A DNA stretch of 64,000 nucleotides from Cacajao melanocephalus (GCA_963573385.1 CAUYLG010075758.1:109576-173575), one strand, 5' to 3'. Positions 24,896 through 37,676 are shown, numbered from the stretch's first letter. Notes: generated by a model not told the origin, from the sequence alone. Translations and numbers: made by a program.

Positions 24896-25914
24896 TGTAG
24901 ATGTATTTAAAACTTACACTAACAGTACATATTTCTGCTTTTCATTTTTCCAGTTTTAAAAAGTATAATACAATGCTATTGAGAAAATTACAACCTTTAT
25001 TTTAGAAGACAAATTGGAGAAAGTGTTTCCCTGAGAAACTTGATGACTGATGATAACATAGTAGTGAAGATTAACTTTGTATACCAATCATTCACACAAG
25101 GATATGCAACATAGTTCAAGAACTTTTAGATTTTTCTTTTCTAATTATTTAGTAAATAATACATTGCTTATTTTTAAATTCCTTCCTTGAAAGGCAAGAA
25201 ACATTTATAGTTCCATAGAGAAGCAAACCAGTATAGTAAGGCCTCCAGAAGCTAAAGTAGTATTACAAAAGAATTTTTTATTTTAATAATCTATTTGTTT
25301 TGGGGACCTGTATAACTGAACATAACTCCCTAATTCAATTTATGTACTCCACTGAGCATGCTAATTTGGAATTGTGTTCAAATATCAGCAATTTAAATAT
25401 GTAGTAAACAAGATATTTTTGTATTTAAATATCCTAATGTGTCAAAGAAACAAGCAAAAACAAAACGTTGGTCTAGTATTTTTGAGTTTAAATATTACAT
25501 ATTTGTTTGCATGTGGATTTAGCCATTAGCACAAGTTCACAAGTTTTTATGAAAGTTGGTTTCAGTAGTCAGGTTTATGCCATTCCCTATAAAGTCAGCT
25601 TTTATTTTATATAGGAATTGGCACCCAGCTGTGAATGGCTCTTACATAATTAAAAATGGGGAATTCTGACATTAGACAAGGAAGAAGTCTTATGAAATTC
25701 TAGGTTTAGGATATGAATCATATCCTTAATTCTTCTCATTACACTTAAACATACTGCCAAAATTTATAAGAATAAAAATAAAAGATAAAAGTGCTTCCAT
25801 TTCTAACCATGTTAGAGTAACAGAGCTGGTGCTTCCATGTCTGCTCTATGCAACTAGAATGCTGGAGAAAATATGTGGCAAAAATATTTGCAGACCTTGG
25901 ACAACACTCAGCAC
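24896..25914. other. AT-rich intergenic DNA, nothing recognised
   Basis: No gene or confident repeat seen between the interrupted Alu and the donor of its insert. Confidence 0.55.
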
Positions 25915-26096
25915 AAGACTGCTGTGAGCCTTCTTTTACCCTGTAGGATGACACACTCCAGAGTTAGGGAGCAGAGGTGAGAATCCCCAACACAACACAA
26001 TGATCTGCATGGTGATCCCCAGTTGAGGAGATTAGAATTCAGGGAGGCTGAAGTGGTTGTAAGTTGCAAGGCAGAGTTCCAGAGAGAAAGAAGTAA
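25915..26096 (+). repeat. Donor segment of the Alu insert
   Basis: It lies in continuous, less AT-rich sequence (about 25780-26380) that has no Alu context, so it is the likely source of the copy at 24556. The ORFs on the minus strand at both copies are the same shadow. Whether the surrounding 600 bp is itself an interspersed repeat could not be decided. Confidence 0.85.
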
Positions 26097-26474
26097 TGTT
26101 GAAAAAATGCACAGGGATCCCCACTGAGTCAGCTGAATACTAAGCCATATGTTTTTCAGGCAAGACTCCATAAGGTGGTACAAAGATCTATCTCACAAGG
26201 TGTCAGGAGAGATGCTTAACTAACTAGAGCAGAGAGTACTAATTCCTCACCTGGAGCATTGAAAGGAGATCCTAGAAGTTACAAACCTCAGTAACAGGGA
26301 CAAATTATCACTAGACTCAAAACTACTCTACTTCCAAACATTAAAATTGTCAAGACAAGCCTTTAAAGCAAGGGTGGACACATTTTTCTTAAATGGTAAC
26401 TCAATAAATATTTTAGGCTTTGTGGGTCACATGTGATATCTTTCACGTTTTTATTTTTATAAACTCTTAACGTA

Positions 26475-26895
26475 TGTATTAGTTTCTTAGGGCTTCTGTA
26501 ACAAATTGCCACAAAGTGGGCGACTTAAAACAATATAAATTTATTCTCATACTGCTGAGACTGAAGTCCAAATCAAGGTGTCAGCTCGGTATGCTCTCTC
26601 CAAAAGCTCTAGGAAAGAACACTTCCTTGCCTCTTGCTTCTGGTGGTTGCTGGCTATTGTTGTCATTCCTTGGCTTGTAAATCCATCATTCCAAATCTTG
26701 ACTTCCTCACATGGACTTCTCCTGTGACTCCATGCATCTGTATCGCTTATAGAAGACGCAGAAATCAGTGATTGGATTTAGAGCCTATGCTAATCCAGTG
26801 TGACTTCATTTTTACTTGGTAATTCCATGTGCAAAAACTCTATTGTCAAATAAGGACATATTAATAGGTATCATATAGATATGAATTGGGGGAGA
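26475..26895 (-). mobile_element. MLT1-type MaLR LTR
   Basis: The plus strand reads as the reverse complement of an MLT1C-like LTR: 'attagtttcttagggcttct', 'gccacaaagtgggcgactta', 'caaatcaaggtgtcagc' and 'ttgtcaaataaggacatatt'. Diverged, both ends approximate. Confidence 0.8.
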
Positions 26896-27635
26896 ACACT
26901 ACTGTAATAAATATTTTTTAACATAAAGGCTGTACAAAAATAAGCCACAGAGTAGAATCAGTTTATATTCTATAGTTTACAAGTATAAATACTGTAACTG
27001 CAAACCAAACTTATCATAAACAAAAATCCTTTATTTCCTACTATTTCTGTTTACTATGAAAAGGTCAAATATGAAAAAGTCACTTTTAGATTTTTGTACA
27101 TTGTATCACAATGTAGGCATTAGGCATAGCAGAGACTGCTATCCAACTAGAGAAGACAGGAGCAGGGCAGTAGGATAGACTGCTATCCAACTAGAGAAGA
27201 CAGGAGCAGGGCACAGCAGAGTGCGCACTAATCCTATCTGACTAGGCAAAAATCACCATAGTTTCAAAGGTTTAGTATTCTTATTTTTAGCTCAATCCTA
27301 TCAAAGTGTGTTTGTATATTATAACACCTGAATTCATCGCTGAAAGATTCAACAGACAAAAACTTCTAACAACAGGGTAATATAGTAAAATTTTAACCCT
27401 TCAGTTTCACTAACAGATTCAGGATTCAGAGATAATATCAAATAGCAATAATAATGCAATGAAAATGAAAGCTAATACATGCTTTTTGATAATAGTCTCT
27501 AACCTTCATTTTTCTCTTCTCTCTTCCAAAAAGGCAACCTCCCCAGCCAGAAGTTTCCACTAATCAATTTCTTGACTTTATCCTTATTTCACACAGGTAA
27601 AATTCCAAACATTTGAGTCAACATTACCACTCTTT
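26896..27635. other. Intergenic DNA with a 37-bp direct repeat
   Basis: No gene seen. It contains a perfect 37-bp direct repeat at 27133-27169 and 27177-27213. Confidence 0.6.
27133..27213. repeat. Perfect 37-bp direct repeat with 7-bp spacer
   Basis: Both copies begin AGACTGCTATCCAACTAG and end CAGGAGCAGGGCA; the spacer is GTAGGAT (27170-27176). Confidence 0.97.
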
Positions 27636-27941
27636 TTAAATAAACTTTATTATTTAAGAATATTTTTACATTTACGTAAAAGTTTCTGGAAAAGTACAGA
27701 GATAGTCAGAATATTCCACATCCAGTTTACCCTACTGTTAATATCTTACATTCCTGTTACATTGGTCATAACTAATAAGTCAATGGTGATACAATATTAT
27801 GAACTAAAGTCCATATTTTACTTAGGTTTATTTAGATTTTTGTCTAACATCCATATTTTAGTTTTATCTATGATACCAGATTATTTGTAGTCATTATGTT
27901 TCCTTAGACCCCTCTGAGCTGTTTCTCAGGCTTCCCTTGTT

Positions 27942-28572
27942 TGACAGCATCGGGGGAAAGAGGTTTGATTCTTTTCCTCCTCATCGTAAGGGTCACAGCT
28001 GTTGCCTCTATAACAAAGAAAGGTTAATAAGAAACAAATATAACAAATTTAATTGACCATAGTTCTACATGACTTGGGGACCTTCTAAATGAACATCCAA
28101 AGATACAGCAGAAAATGCCCATTTTTTGTTTTAAGTTCAACAAAGTATGAACAGACCTGTAAAAGTATGATTGAGCAAAAAGTGTAGGATCTAATGCTGA
28201 CAGACCGAGTGAGGAAACCCAGCAAGGCCTCTCTGTTTAAAGTCTTCTCTGCCTCTCTGTGCAGCATTCCTTCCTGCTGGGTATGAGGCAGGCCCCTCTC
28301 TGGAATGGGGGTTTTATGACCTAGGTCAGATAATTTATTTATGGTGAATTTTTATACAGAAAAGTGGGGCAACGTTGGAGTAATATTTTTAGGTTTTCTG
28401 GCTTGCTTTGGGGAAATGGGTTATGGATTCTTGTCTTGGGGAAGAAAGATTCTACTTTCTATGGCTTGCCTCAAAAAAGAATGTGGAGATCAGGACAAGA
28501 TTAGGGAGAAACTTCCTTCTGAGACTGCATCTGAGACTTTCATTTTGGAATATTATTTTCTGAGCTTCAACA
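27942..28572 (-). mobile_element. Class I ERV solo LTR (MER4-group-like) nested in L1
   Basis: On the minus strand it begins TGTTGAAGCTC (28572) and ends GATGCTGTCA (27942), giving TG...CA ends. Flanking L1 sequence is continuous across it. Minus-strand phrases include 'agaaggaagtttctccctaa' and 'tgagaggggcctgcctcat'-like sequence. The family name is uncertain and no clear target duplication was found. Confidence 0.6.
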
Positions 28573-29354
28573 AGAGTTTTTAGAAATACTAGCCAGTTTT
28601 TATGTAGAATGTTTCTCTATTTATATTTATCTGATGTTTTTCTAAGATTAGATGGGGGATTGTGGGTTTTGGGAAGGAAAACCTCAGAAGTAAATTGTAA
28701 TTTCATTACAAGGGTACATATCGACATGACTTATCATTGATGAAGTTCACTTTGATCCAGTGGCTTAGGTAGTTTTTCCACGTTTTTTCAATGTAAAAGT
28801 TAATCTTTCCCCCTCTTCTTATTCTGTATTTTTTTTTGGAAGGAAGTCACTTCTGTGGCCCACACTCCTTATGTAGTGGGGAGTTATGCTCTACCACCTT
28901 GAGAGGAAATATCTGCATAAATTATTTGAATTTTTCTACATAGGGATTTTGCATATCTTCCCCATTTGTGTACTTATTAAATTGTTTATATCCTTTGGAC
29001 TGTTGGATATTTATTTTATAATTTGGGTTATCACACTATGTTTTTTTCTTATTCAAATTCTTTTATCTGTGGTCATTGGGATCTCTTTCATTTGGCTATG
29101 ATGTTCTTTTGACATATACTTACTGTTTTTTAAATAGTTTTTTGTTTTGAGCACCTGTTTACATTTTGTAAAGAATGTGCTCTATACTCATCTTGTGTAT
29201 TTCCTGCCCTAGTTTTAGAATCATCCAGTTTTCCAAGGAGCACTGATTCTTTTTATAAGAGAACAGTGTTGGAAACCACAATATGAGCGTTGTGTGTACT
29301 CATTGCTACTTTGTTGTCATAGCTTCTAGGACCTGACAGCTGATACACCCAGGA

Positions 29355-29530
29355 AATATTTATATATCTTATATACATATTTATAATGTATATGTATACA
29401 AATTAAGTATATTAAACACATTTATAAACATTTATAATATACATATATACAGATTGTATATGTGTGTTTATGTTATACATGTACATACACATGATGTGTG
29501 GGTTACAAGTAATATATAGATTATATATCA
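29355..29530. repeat. AT-rich low-complexity, (TATACATA)-like
   Basis: Short alternating TA/CA blocks such as 'atatatcttatatacatatt'. Confidence 0.8.
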
Positions 29531-29547
29531 TCTGTATTTTTACATCT

Positions 29548-29920
29548 GTGCTCTGGACTGAATGCATGCATCCTCCAAAATTCATATGCTGAAACCTTAA
29601 TTCCCAATGTGATGGTATATAGAGGTAGGGCTTTTGGAAGGATACTAGGTTTAGATTAGATCGTGAGTATGGAAGCCCCATGATCAGATTAGTGGATCTA
29701 TAGGGAGATGTAGGCACAAAATTTTCTCTCTTTGCCAAGTGAAGGCACAGGGAGAAGGCAGCTATTTGTGAACGAGGAGGATGATCCTCACCAAGAATTT
29801 GACTATAATGGTATCTTAATATTGAACTTCCAGCCTCCAGATCTGTGAGAAATAAATGTTTTTTTTTGGAAACCAATCTGTGATATTCTGTTATAGCAGC
29901 CCAAACTATCTGTACCTATT
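29548..29920 (+). mobile_element. MLT1-type MaLR LTR
   Basis: Close to the MLT1A/B pattern: 'ctggactgaatgcatgcatc', 'aattcatatgctgaaacctt', 'cccaatgtgatggtat', 'cagcctccagatctgtgaga' and 'gttatagcagcccaaac'. A 154-codon minus-strand ORF across it is fortuitous. Confidence 0.88.
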
Positions 29921-31735
29921 TATGTTAAAGTAAATATGAGTTTATACTGATGATTCCAATTCTAATCCATTCCAGACTTCTCTTCTTGTCTCTAAACTAC
30001 CAGTCTAAGAGTGAAAAACCTGGCCCTGACTGTAACACATCCATGCACTTACTTGTTCAATCTCAGCATTCATTACACTGGATTTGGAATTGTTATAGTT
30101 TATTCCAATGGAAATTACTTTTAACAACTTGCAGGCAGTACCTAGATATAATTCCTTTTGTCTTTATTCTTACATACCCCATTCATTTTCAAAATTACTT
30201 AGGTTGGCTCTTTTCTCACTCATCACTGTCAGTTATGTTATGCTACATATTTGTAATACATTTTCCATCACAGTCTGCATTCTAGAGTCCCCACATCTCT
30301 TAACTGATGTTTTAAAATTTGTATACACAGTTCGCTCTTTGTGTTTTAAGGTTGTATGTGTTCTGACAAATACCTAGTGTTGTGTATTCACCAATACAGT
30401 ATCAAACAGAATAGTTTCAAAGACTTATAAAATTCCCTGTGCTCCATATATTCAACTCTCCTTTATCTCACAAGATTACTGGCAATCTTTGCTCTGTTTC
30501 CACGAATAGTTCAGCTTTTTCTAGAATGTCATATAAATGGAATCATAGAGTATGTTGCCTTTATAAACTCACTTTTTCACTTAATGATATGCATTCAAGA
30601 TTCATCCAAGTTGTTTAGATTGATAGCCCTAGCCCATTCCTTTTAATTGATGAGTTAGATTTTATTCTATGGATGTACTACAGTTTGTCTTTTCACCTAT
30701 TAAAGAATATCTTCGCAGTTCTTATTTTTTGATAATTATGAAGGAGAAAATTTCTATAAACTTCTGTGTGTAGGTTTCAGTATAAAACTCAGTTTTCAAA
30801 TCAATTGGCTAAATGCTTAAGAGTGCCATTGTTGAGTGTGCTAAGTCTATACTTAGCTTCATGTGAAACTGAAAAACTGTCTTCTCAAATAGCTGCACTC
30901 TTTTTAATTCCAAACAGCAAAGAATGAGAGTTCCTATTGCTTGAACACTTACCAGTTAATTGATATTGTCAGGTTTTGGGTTTGAGTCACTCACAGACAT
31001 GTTGTAGTGTCTCTTAGTTGTTTTAATTTTCCTTTCCCTAATGACAAATAATGTTGAATATCTTTCATGTATTTAGTTATCATCTGTATGTGTTCTTTGA
31101 TAAGGTGTCTATTCAGATTTTATTTTGCACAGTTTTAAATTGTTAACTTTAAGGAGTTTTGTGGGTTGGTTTTTTTTTTTTGGTATTCTAGATAAGAAGC
31201 CCTTTATCAGAATTTGCAAATATTTCCTCCCTATCTTTTTATCTTTACAGTGCCTTTTGCATATAATAAGTTTTTAATTTCAATAACCCAATAATTACTT
31301 TTTCTTTCACAGACTATGCTTTAAATTTTTATCTAAAATCTCATCAACATGCTTAAAGTCATATACATTCTCTTCTGTCTTCTTTTCCCGAATTTTTGTA
31401 CTTTTTATCTTATATTATGTCTTAAATGCATTTTGGGTTAGTTTTTGTGAAAGGTGTAGGGTCTGATCAGGATTCTATTTTTCTTTTCTCTGCATAAGAT
31501 GTTCACATGTCCCAGCACCAATTTTTGAAAGAATCCATTCTTCATTGAGTATTCTCCATTTATGTGTTGAAAATCAATTGACTCTACTTGTGTAGATCTT
31601 TTCTTTCTTGGATCTCTATTCTTTCCTATTCATCAATATGTCTGTTTTACCAATGCCATGTTTTCTGATTATACTATTTTATAGAAATTCTTTAAATTGA
31701 ATAATGTATGCATTATGTTTGCCCATGGTCTAGTT

Positions 31736-33829
31736 CTCATATTTTCCATCTCGACCAGAAATTAATTCCCTGTTTTTATTTATGTACTAAATCTATATTT
31801 TAGCACATCTCTGAGTTAAGCACCTTTCTCACTATTGCCTTTCTCCCTCACACATTTGATACTCTATTGTGATCTCATGTTGAGTGACCAGAGTCATGTA
31901 CCTGCTGACAAATTTCCAATATCACTGCAGTATTAATTGACCTTAATTGACTAGCGTAATGTTGCCTATTATATCTTTTCGAAACATTACTTGATATTCA
32001 AGTATCTTCTTTATTGGAAGCACAGTTATTCTACTTCAGGAAAAACTTGTATCTTGTGAGTGTGGTAGAGAAGAGAGATACTTAGAAAAGATTATAACTT
32101 GCAAAGTAAACTGTGTAATGATCCCGTTATTTGTTATCCAAAGTCATGCGGCAAATTTAACTTGCTAGTAAATAAGAATGCATTGCATAGAAGATTAGCA
32201 TTAAAATAGATCACATTTGTGTAATTTCACATTTATGTATTACTTTAAAAAGCATGAATTAATTTATGATAAGAGCCATAAACAGATATGATGCAAGATT
32301 AAATCACTTTCACTTGCATTATTTGCAAATTATAGGTCTATTTTGCAACACAGAAAATGATGAGGATTTCTTATGTCTTTGGGACCTTTATTGTAAAATA
32401 TTCTTGCTTTGCTTTTAGCAGATTTCATTCTTTATTATTATTATTATTACTTAATTATCTGATCTTGTGAAAAGTGTCTAATTCTCAGTCTTTCTATTTT
32501 GTAACATCATCAATAACTTTGGTGGCAAGTATCAGAAAGACAATAACATCAAATGAGTGTGAGCAATGTAAATGGATACAGGAAATAGATTTTTGCTCTC
32601 CTGCAGTTATAGGCTATAACTAAACTTATTTTAGGGCCTGTAAAGTAGGAGAGCTGCCAGGAGGAATACAAATCATGACTGCCACAAAAGTGATATCCAT
32701 AGATTGATGCATTCTACAGAAGGGAGAAAGGTGGTGTGTTAGGGACATTAGAATCATTTTTCTTGTCAGAAATAAATGGTGCACAGTCTTCTTTGCCCTT
32801 GCGAACATTTTGCAGACTTTAGTTTTCAAGATAGTTGTCTTTTGTGCTGCTTTATGAGAATAGTTTTAAAAAATTTAAAAATAATTACTATCCACAGTCT
32901 AGATTTATAGAAAAAAAGTGATATGAATCAATTACTTGGGAGATCAGTAATTAATTTTTCATAAAACCACTACATAAAAAGAGATTATATTTCTCTAGTT
33001 CAGGCTCCAAGATTCACTGCTGGATTTAACATACTGAAACTGATTTTTCTTACCCTCTGTTTTAACCAGAAAAGAGAACACAAATCCATGTCACGTAATG
33101 CCCTGAATATTGGCATAATCAAACAGAATTTAGCAAGAGCAAAAATGTGTGTAATATCAATGGCAATTTTAACAGTTTTCTAACAGTTGTTTGTTCAATA
33201 TATGAAGTGGTAGAAATCAACATAAGCCAAATTTTAAAATTATATTTGGTAAATATCTAATAAGCAACAAATCTTAAGTTTTAGTAACATATTTGACCAT
33301 ACCTTCAATCTATTTCCTTTTATGACAAATCTTTTTCTATCATTGTGCTAGTATTTGTCATATAAGCCATCATATGAAAAATATATTGACTTGCTTTTTA
33401 CCTCTTCTCAGTAGAAAATGTATTTCATTTACCAGTTTTCTCTACTTTATAATCTTTGAAGTATTGAAAATGTCATATTAGTCATAAACATTTTTTCAAA
33501 CTATACTAACTTGTGAAAAGAGGAATTTTATAAGGGACACAGGTGGGTATATTTTTGAAAGTACTGCATGTTTGTATATTCTAAATGAACAGATTATGGT
33601 ACATAGAAAACACTATTTCCAATTTTCAAATCCCATTAATATGTGCTATTTTCATCATTTGTAGCATAATTTTATAAAATCTACATGACTCTGTCTTTAT
33701 ATCTGCAAAAGATAAGTTGAGTAAACTCTCTAGATACATAAAGCAAAATAACAGTGCATATCACCACACAAATTATTTGACATGACAAATAATAATATGG
33801 CTTTTTAAACTGTTTAAAATTAAACATGA
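31736..33829. other. AT-rich intergenic DNA, nothing recognised
   Basis: About 2.1 kb without a recognisable gene, RNA or named repeat, apart from a short (ATT)n run near 32431-32449. Confidence 0.55.
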
Positions 33830-33985
33830 TTAACCGGGTGTGGTGGTGTGCACCTGTAGTTCCAGATGCTGCTCTGGAGGCTGACGAGTGGTGGTCACTT
33901 GAGCTCTAGTATTCGTGGCTGCAGTGAGCTATGATTGCACAACTGCACTCCAGCCTGGGTGACAGAGCGAGATCCCATCTCTAAA
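33830..33985 (+). mobile_element. Alu right-arm monomer (FRAM-like)
   Basis: 'accgggtgtggtggtgtgca', 'gctgcagtgagctatgattg' and 'actgcactccagcctgggtg' form a single Alu arm with an A/T-rich tail. Confidence 0.85.
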
Positions 33986-34389
33986 TTAGTTAATTCATTA
34001 AATAAAATTAGGCATGGGACTGGAGGAAATTTTAAAGTCCTCCAACTTTTTGAAGACAATACATCCATTTTATTTTTTAATTTACAGATAACTGCTTCCA
34101 CTGTGATCTTCCTCCACTGTAAAGTCACAAAATACACAACTGTCCTCCATTTCCATATCCTACTTCTGAATCCAGCTTTAAAAATGTGTAAAATACTTGG
34201 CATTTTAAAGTAATTTCAAACATATTGCTAAATATTTAATATTTGTGGTTAATAACTATTGCTCTTAGTATTACATCCTGCTTCCTGCTTTAGCTATGTT
34301 AATTCTGTCACATCTCATAAGGAAACAGAGATTGTTTTCTGTGATTGGAACACTTCTCTGCTCCTCCCCAGCATGGGTGTGGCATGCAA
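33986..34389. other. Intergenic DNA, nothing recognised
   Basis: No gene or repeat assigned. Short overlapping ORFs on both strands have no recognisable similarity. Confidence 0.5.
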
Positions 34390-34498
34390 AATAATGCCAA
34401 CCCCATGTCAAGGTTGTCAACAACCTCATCTCTCAAACCTGTGGATGTTACCTTAAGTAGCAAAAGAGACTGTGCAAGTGGATTAAATTAAGAACCCT

Positions 34499-34642
34499 AG
34501 CTTTGCGCAGTGGCAGTATCATAGCCATTGAGGTTTATCTGAGGCGCTATTATCGCTAATTGAAAACTTTTCCCAATACCCCGCCATGACAACTTGAAAT
34601 ATAGTCGGTGTTGGCAATTTTTGGCAGTCTCTACGGGGACTG
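34499..34642 (+). pseudogene. U4 snRNA retropseudogene
   Basis: This is a 144-bp full-length match to U4 snRNA, the splicing RNA that pairs with U6 in the U4/U6 di-snRNP. It starts AGCTTTGCGCAGTGGCAGTA and retains the 5' stem-loop (GAGGCGCTATTATCGCTAAT), the TGAAAACTTTTCCCAATACC single-stranded region, the AATTTTTG Sm site and the 3' stem-loop (GTCTCTACGGGGACTG). I count about a dozen differences from the U4 sequence I remember. An A-run of about 21 nt follows (34649-34669), no U-snRNA promoter is visible, and it interrupts an MLT1 LTR. It is therefore a retroposed, inactive copy. Confidence 0.95.
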
Positions 34643-34648
34643 AATTGA

Positions 34649-34669
34649 AAAAAAAAAAAAAAAAAAAAA
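34649..34669 (+). repeat. Poly(A) tract behind the U4 copy
   Basis: About 21 consecutive A residues start a few bases after the U4 3' end, supporting LINE-mediated retroposition of a polyadenylated U4 RNA. Confidence 0.9.
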
Positions 34670-35055
34670 GACATGAACAGAGTATCCTGTTAACCTGGTG
34701 GGCCCAATGTAATCGTTAGGATACTTAAAAGATGAAAGGGTGAGACAAAAGAGTCAAAGGCAATGTGACAATGAAAGAAGAGTTTAGAGTGATGATTGCT
34801 GGCATGGCAGATGAAGGAAAAGTCTACAAACCAAGACATTCAGTTGAACTCATCTATAAACTGGAAAAGAAAAAGGGATGGATTTTCTCTTAGAGCCTTC
34901 AGAAAGAACAAAATCTTGCCACCACCTTGATTTTAGCTCAGTGAAACCCATTTTAATTTTATGACCTCGAAAACTGTGAGATAATACACTTTCTGTTGCT
35001 GTAACCCACCAAGTGTGTGGTAACTCTTTTACAGCAGCAATAGGAAAAATACAAT

Positions 35056-35659
35056 GGGTAACATCAATCCTTCAGTTGGCCCCCAAGTGAAACAGCACTT
35101 CTATCAGTAATTCTCTTTTCCTAACCAGCTATTAAATAATCTTTTATCATACTCTCCTTCCTTATACTATTTTCCTCACTACATAATGATAGTGTTTGAT
35201 ATTCTATAACATTTACCAGAATGTAATCTCAGTAGAAGAAAAATTTATGTCAGAGTATATAGAATATTTGGCAGAAAATATATTCAATAAATATGTTTAC
35301 ATAAGCAAAGGAATAAAATAATAAAGCTAACTACTCATGCTGCATATTTATGAGTGTATACTGCATATGTATACACTCATAAATATGTAGTACAGCATAT
35401 ACAGTATACACTCATAAATATGTGGTATGAATGAATGCACCCATGTACCTCTGCATGTGTGTGCATATGCACCTTTTTAACTCTAGCTTTACTCATCACG
35501 TAAGTCTACCAGTAGAAATAAACTATTACATGCTCTCAAATACGAAAAGGAAGAATATGGAAAGGGCATTTAAAGTTATAGGATGTGATAACAGAATTCT
35601 TTTATTTCTAAGTTTTTCTAAGTATATTGTAATCTAATTGGTAAGACTTATTCTGATGT
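35056..35659. other. Intergenic DNA with an inverted/direct repeat cluster
   Basis: No gene seen. See the repeat at 35343-35422. Confidence 0.6.
35343..35422. repeat. Perfect 18-bp inverted repeat plus a third direct copy
   Basis: CATATTTATGAGTGTATA (35343-35360) is followed, after a 9-base loop, by its exact reverse complement (35370-35387). The same right-arm sequence is repeated at 35405-35422. Confidence 0.95.
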
Positions 35660-36240
<581 letters not shown>

Positions 36241-36799
36241 TCTTTTCTTTTTTTTTTTTTTGTAATAGCTAAATAATGACCACTCTCTCCTGAGTTTCAC
36301 TCATGCGTCTGCACTCAATTGTCATGTCAGCTGGAGACTGTCTGGGGTGCTTCAGTTCTTCACCACATGAACTCTTTCCCTCTAGTAGGCTAGATCAGGC
36401 TTGTTCACATGGAGCCACAAAATTCCAGAGGAAGAAGAGGAGGCACACAAATCATCTGTGGTCCAGTATTAGAACTTGTGTGGCATCCTGTTATTGAATT
36501 TTAGTCACCAAAGCAAGGCCATCCCAGAACCAAGCGCTGTGAGAAGTTAACTCTGCTTCTTGTTGGAAGGACATGATGACATTTGCGGCCAATTTTGCAA
36601 CCAATTACACCCAGTAATCATGGCATATAGATGTTAGAATCCAGATTTTTATTTTCAGAGCCAATGCTGCTAAATCCCTACTACTATCCTACTACTTTTT
36701 CTGTGTGTTTACCTATTGTCTGATCTATATTATATGATTCTATAAAGTGTCCAAAGTCCATATATATATATATTTTTTTTTTGAATTATTTTCCTTTTT
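36241..36799. other. Intergenic DNA, possible decayed LTR
   Basis: 36280-36640 contains 'catgtcagctggagactgtc' and 'aggctagatcaggcttgttc', which recall an old LTR or DNA repeat that I cannot name. There is a poly(T) run near 36247-36261. No gene. Confidence 0.35.
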
Positions 36800-37045
36800 T
36801 TTGCTATTAAGATGACCAAATACCAAATACAGCCACTCAGGATATAAATTATATGATTATTGATTATGACTACAAGGAGATGATGGGGGTGCCATTGTAT
36901 GTGGAGTTTTGCAGGGGGCAATGATGAATATTTCTAAAATTAGGTAGTGGTGATGGTTACACATCTCTGTAATCATACTAAAATCCGCTGAATTAAAGAC
37001 TTTAAAAGATAATTTATGGCATTTAAATTGCATCTCAATTCAATA
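36800..37045 (+). mobile_element. Old L1/HAL1 3' end fragment
   Basis: 'gtggtgatggttacacatct', 'ctgaattaaagactttaaaa' and 'tggcatttaaattgcatctc' are typical of an L1M/HAL1 3' terminus. Confidence 0.65.
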
Positions 37046-37676
37046 ATATATATTGGATTTTTAAAAACTCTTTATTTTTGGATCCTTAAAAGACCATTAT
37101 TGTACTTTGTAATTTAAAAAATATAATTTTTTTTTAGTGATTAAGCATTGCTTAACGATGCGTCATTTCAGTAGTTTGGCCAGTATCTGCGTGATGTGTT
37201 TGCATAATAGACATATACTCTGCTAGTCAATTATGAATTAGAATTATGAAATTACTGCATAAAATACTTGTAATAATGAGAAGAATGGCAAGGAGATGTC
37301 ATTACATTTGTTGCTTTTTAATTTAGATTCACTAAAAATAAAAAATTATGTTAATGAATTTATCCACATTATAATTTCAAAAAAATGTGATTTTTATGGT
37401 TTATTACAAAAAAAGAACTATTTTTATAAGATTATGCCTATATATAGCAACCAGGATGGGACAATATAGAAAGGACATCCGTAAATGGTATATACTCAGC
37501 TATAAATGGTGTATCAGTCACTATTTAAGAAAATAGAAAAAAATTGAATGTTTGGAACAGATTATTTGCAACAGAAATTAGAGCTTACATCTATAGAGAT
37601 ATCAGGAGAATTTAAGGTATAGAGTATATAAGGGATTTGGGAGATCGGAGAAGGTCATCAACAAAAACATTTTTTT
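37046..37676. other. AT-rich intergenic DNA, nothing recognised
   Basis: No gene or repeat assigned. Confidence 0.55.

Larger units (their letters stand above)
27636..31735 (-). mobile_element. Old L1 (L1M-type) with two nested LTRs
   Basis: Segments 27636-27941, 28573-29350 and about 29950-31735 read in order as the reverse complement of one L1M 3' UTR plus the ORF2 C-terminal half. Landmarks are 'gaactaaagtccatatttta', 'gaaggaagtcacttctgtgg', 'gtgtatttcctgccctag' and 'cacatgtcccagcaccaa'. It is interrupted by an ERV LTR (27942-28572) and an MLT1 LTR (29548-29920). ORF2 is fully degenerate. Confidence 0.75.
34390..35055 (+). mobile_element. MLT1-type LTR split by a U4 pseudogene
   Basis: Left part 34390-34498 ('acctgtggatgttacctta', 'gattaaattaagaaccc') and right part 34670-35055 ('ggtgggcccaatgtaatcg', 'agagccttcagaaaga', 'tttacagcagcaataggaaa') are consecutive pieces of one MaLR/MLT1-like LTR. 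The U4 copy and its A-run lie exactly between them. Confidence 0.75.

Noticed and set aside
25908..26183. Two similar ORFs (24525-24893 and 25908-26183, minus) suggesting a small gene family
   Set aside because: The shared peptide comes from the 183-bp templated copy; outside it the frames differ (one reads Alu sequence) and no domain is seen.
29412..29876. 154-codon minus-strand ORF
   Set aside because: It lies across an MLT1 LTR and adjoining AT-rich low-complexity DNA in antisense; a chance open frame.
34499..34642. Functional U4 snRNA gene
   Set aside because: It has about a dozen substitutions, a downstream poly(A) tract and a mid-LTR location without snRNA promoter elements, all pointing to a retropseudogene.
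35341..35430. CRISPR-like repeat array
   Set aside because: Only three partial copies, one inverted, in primate intergenic DNA.
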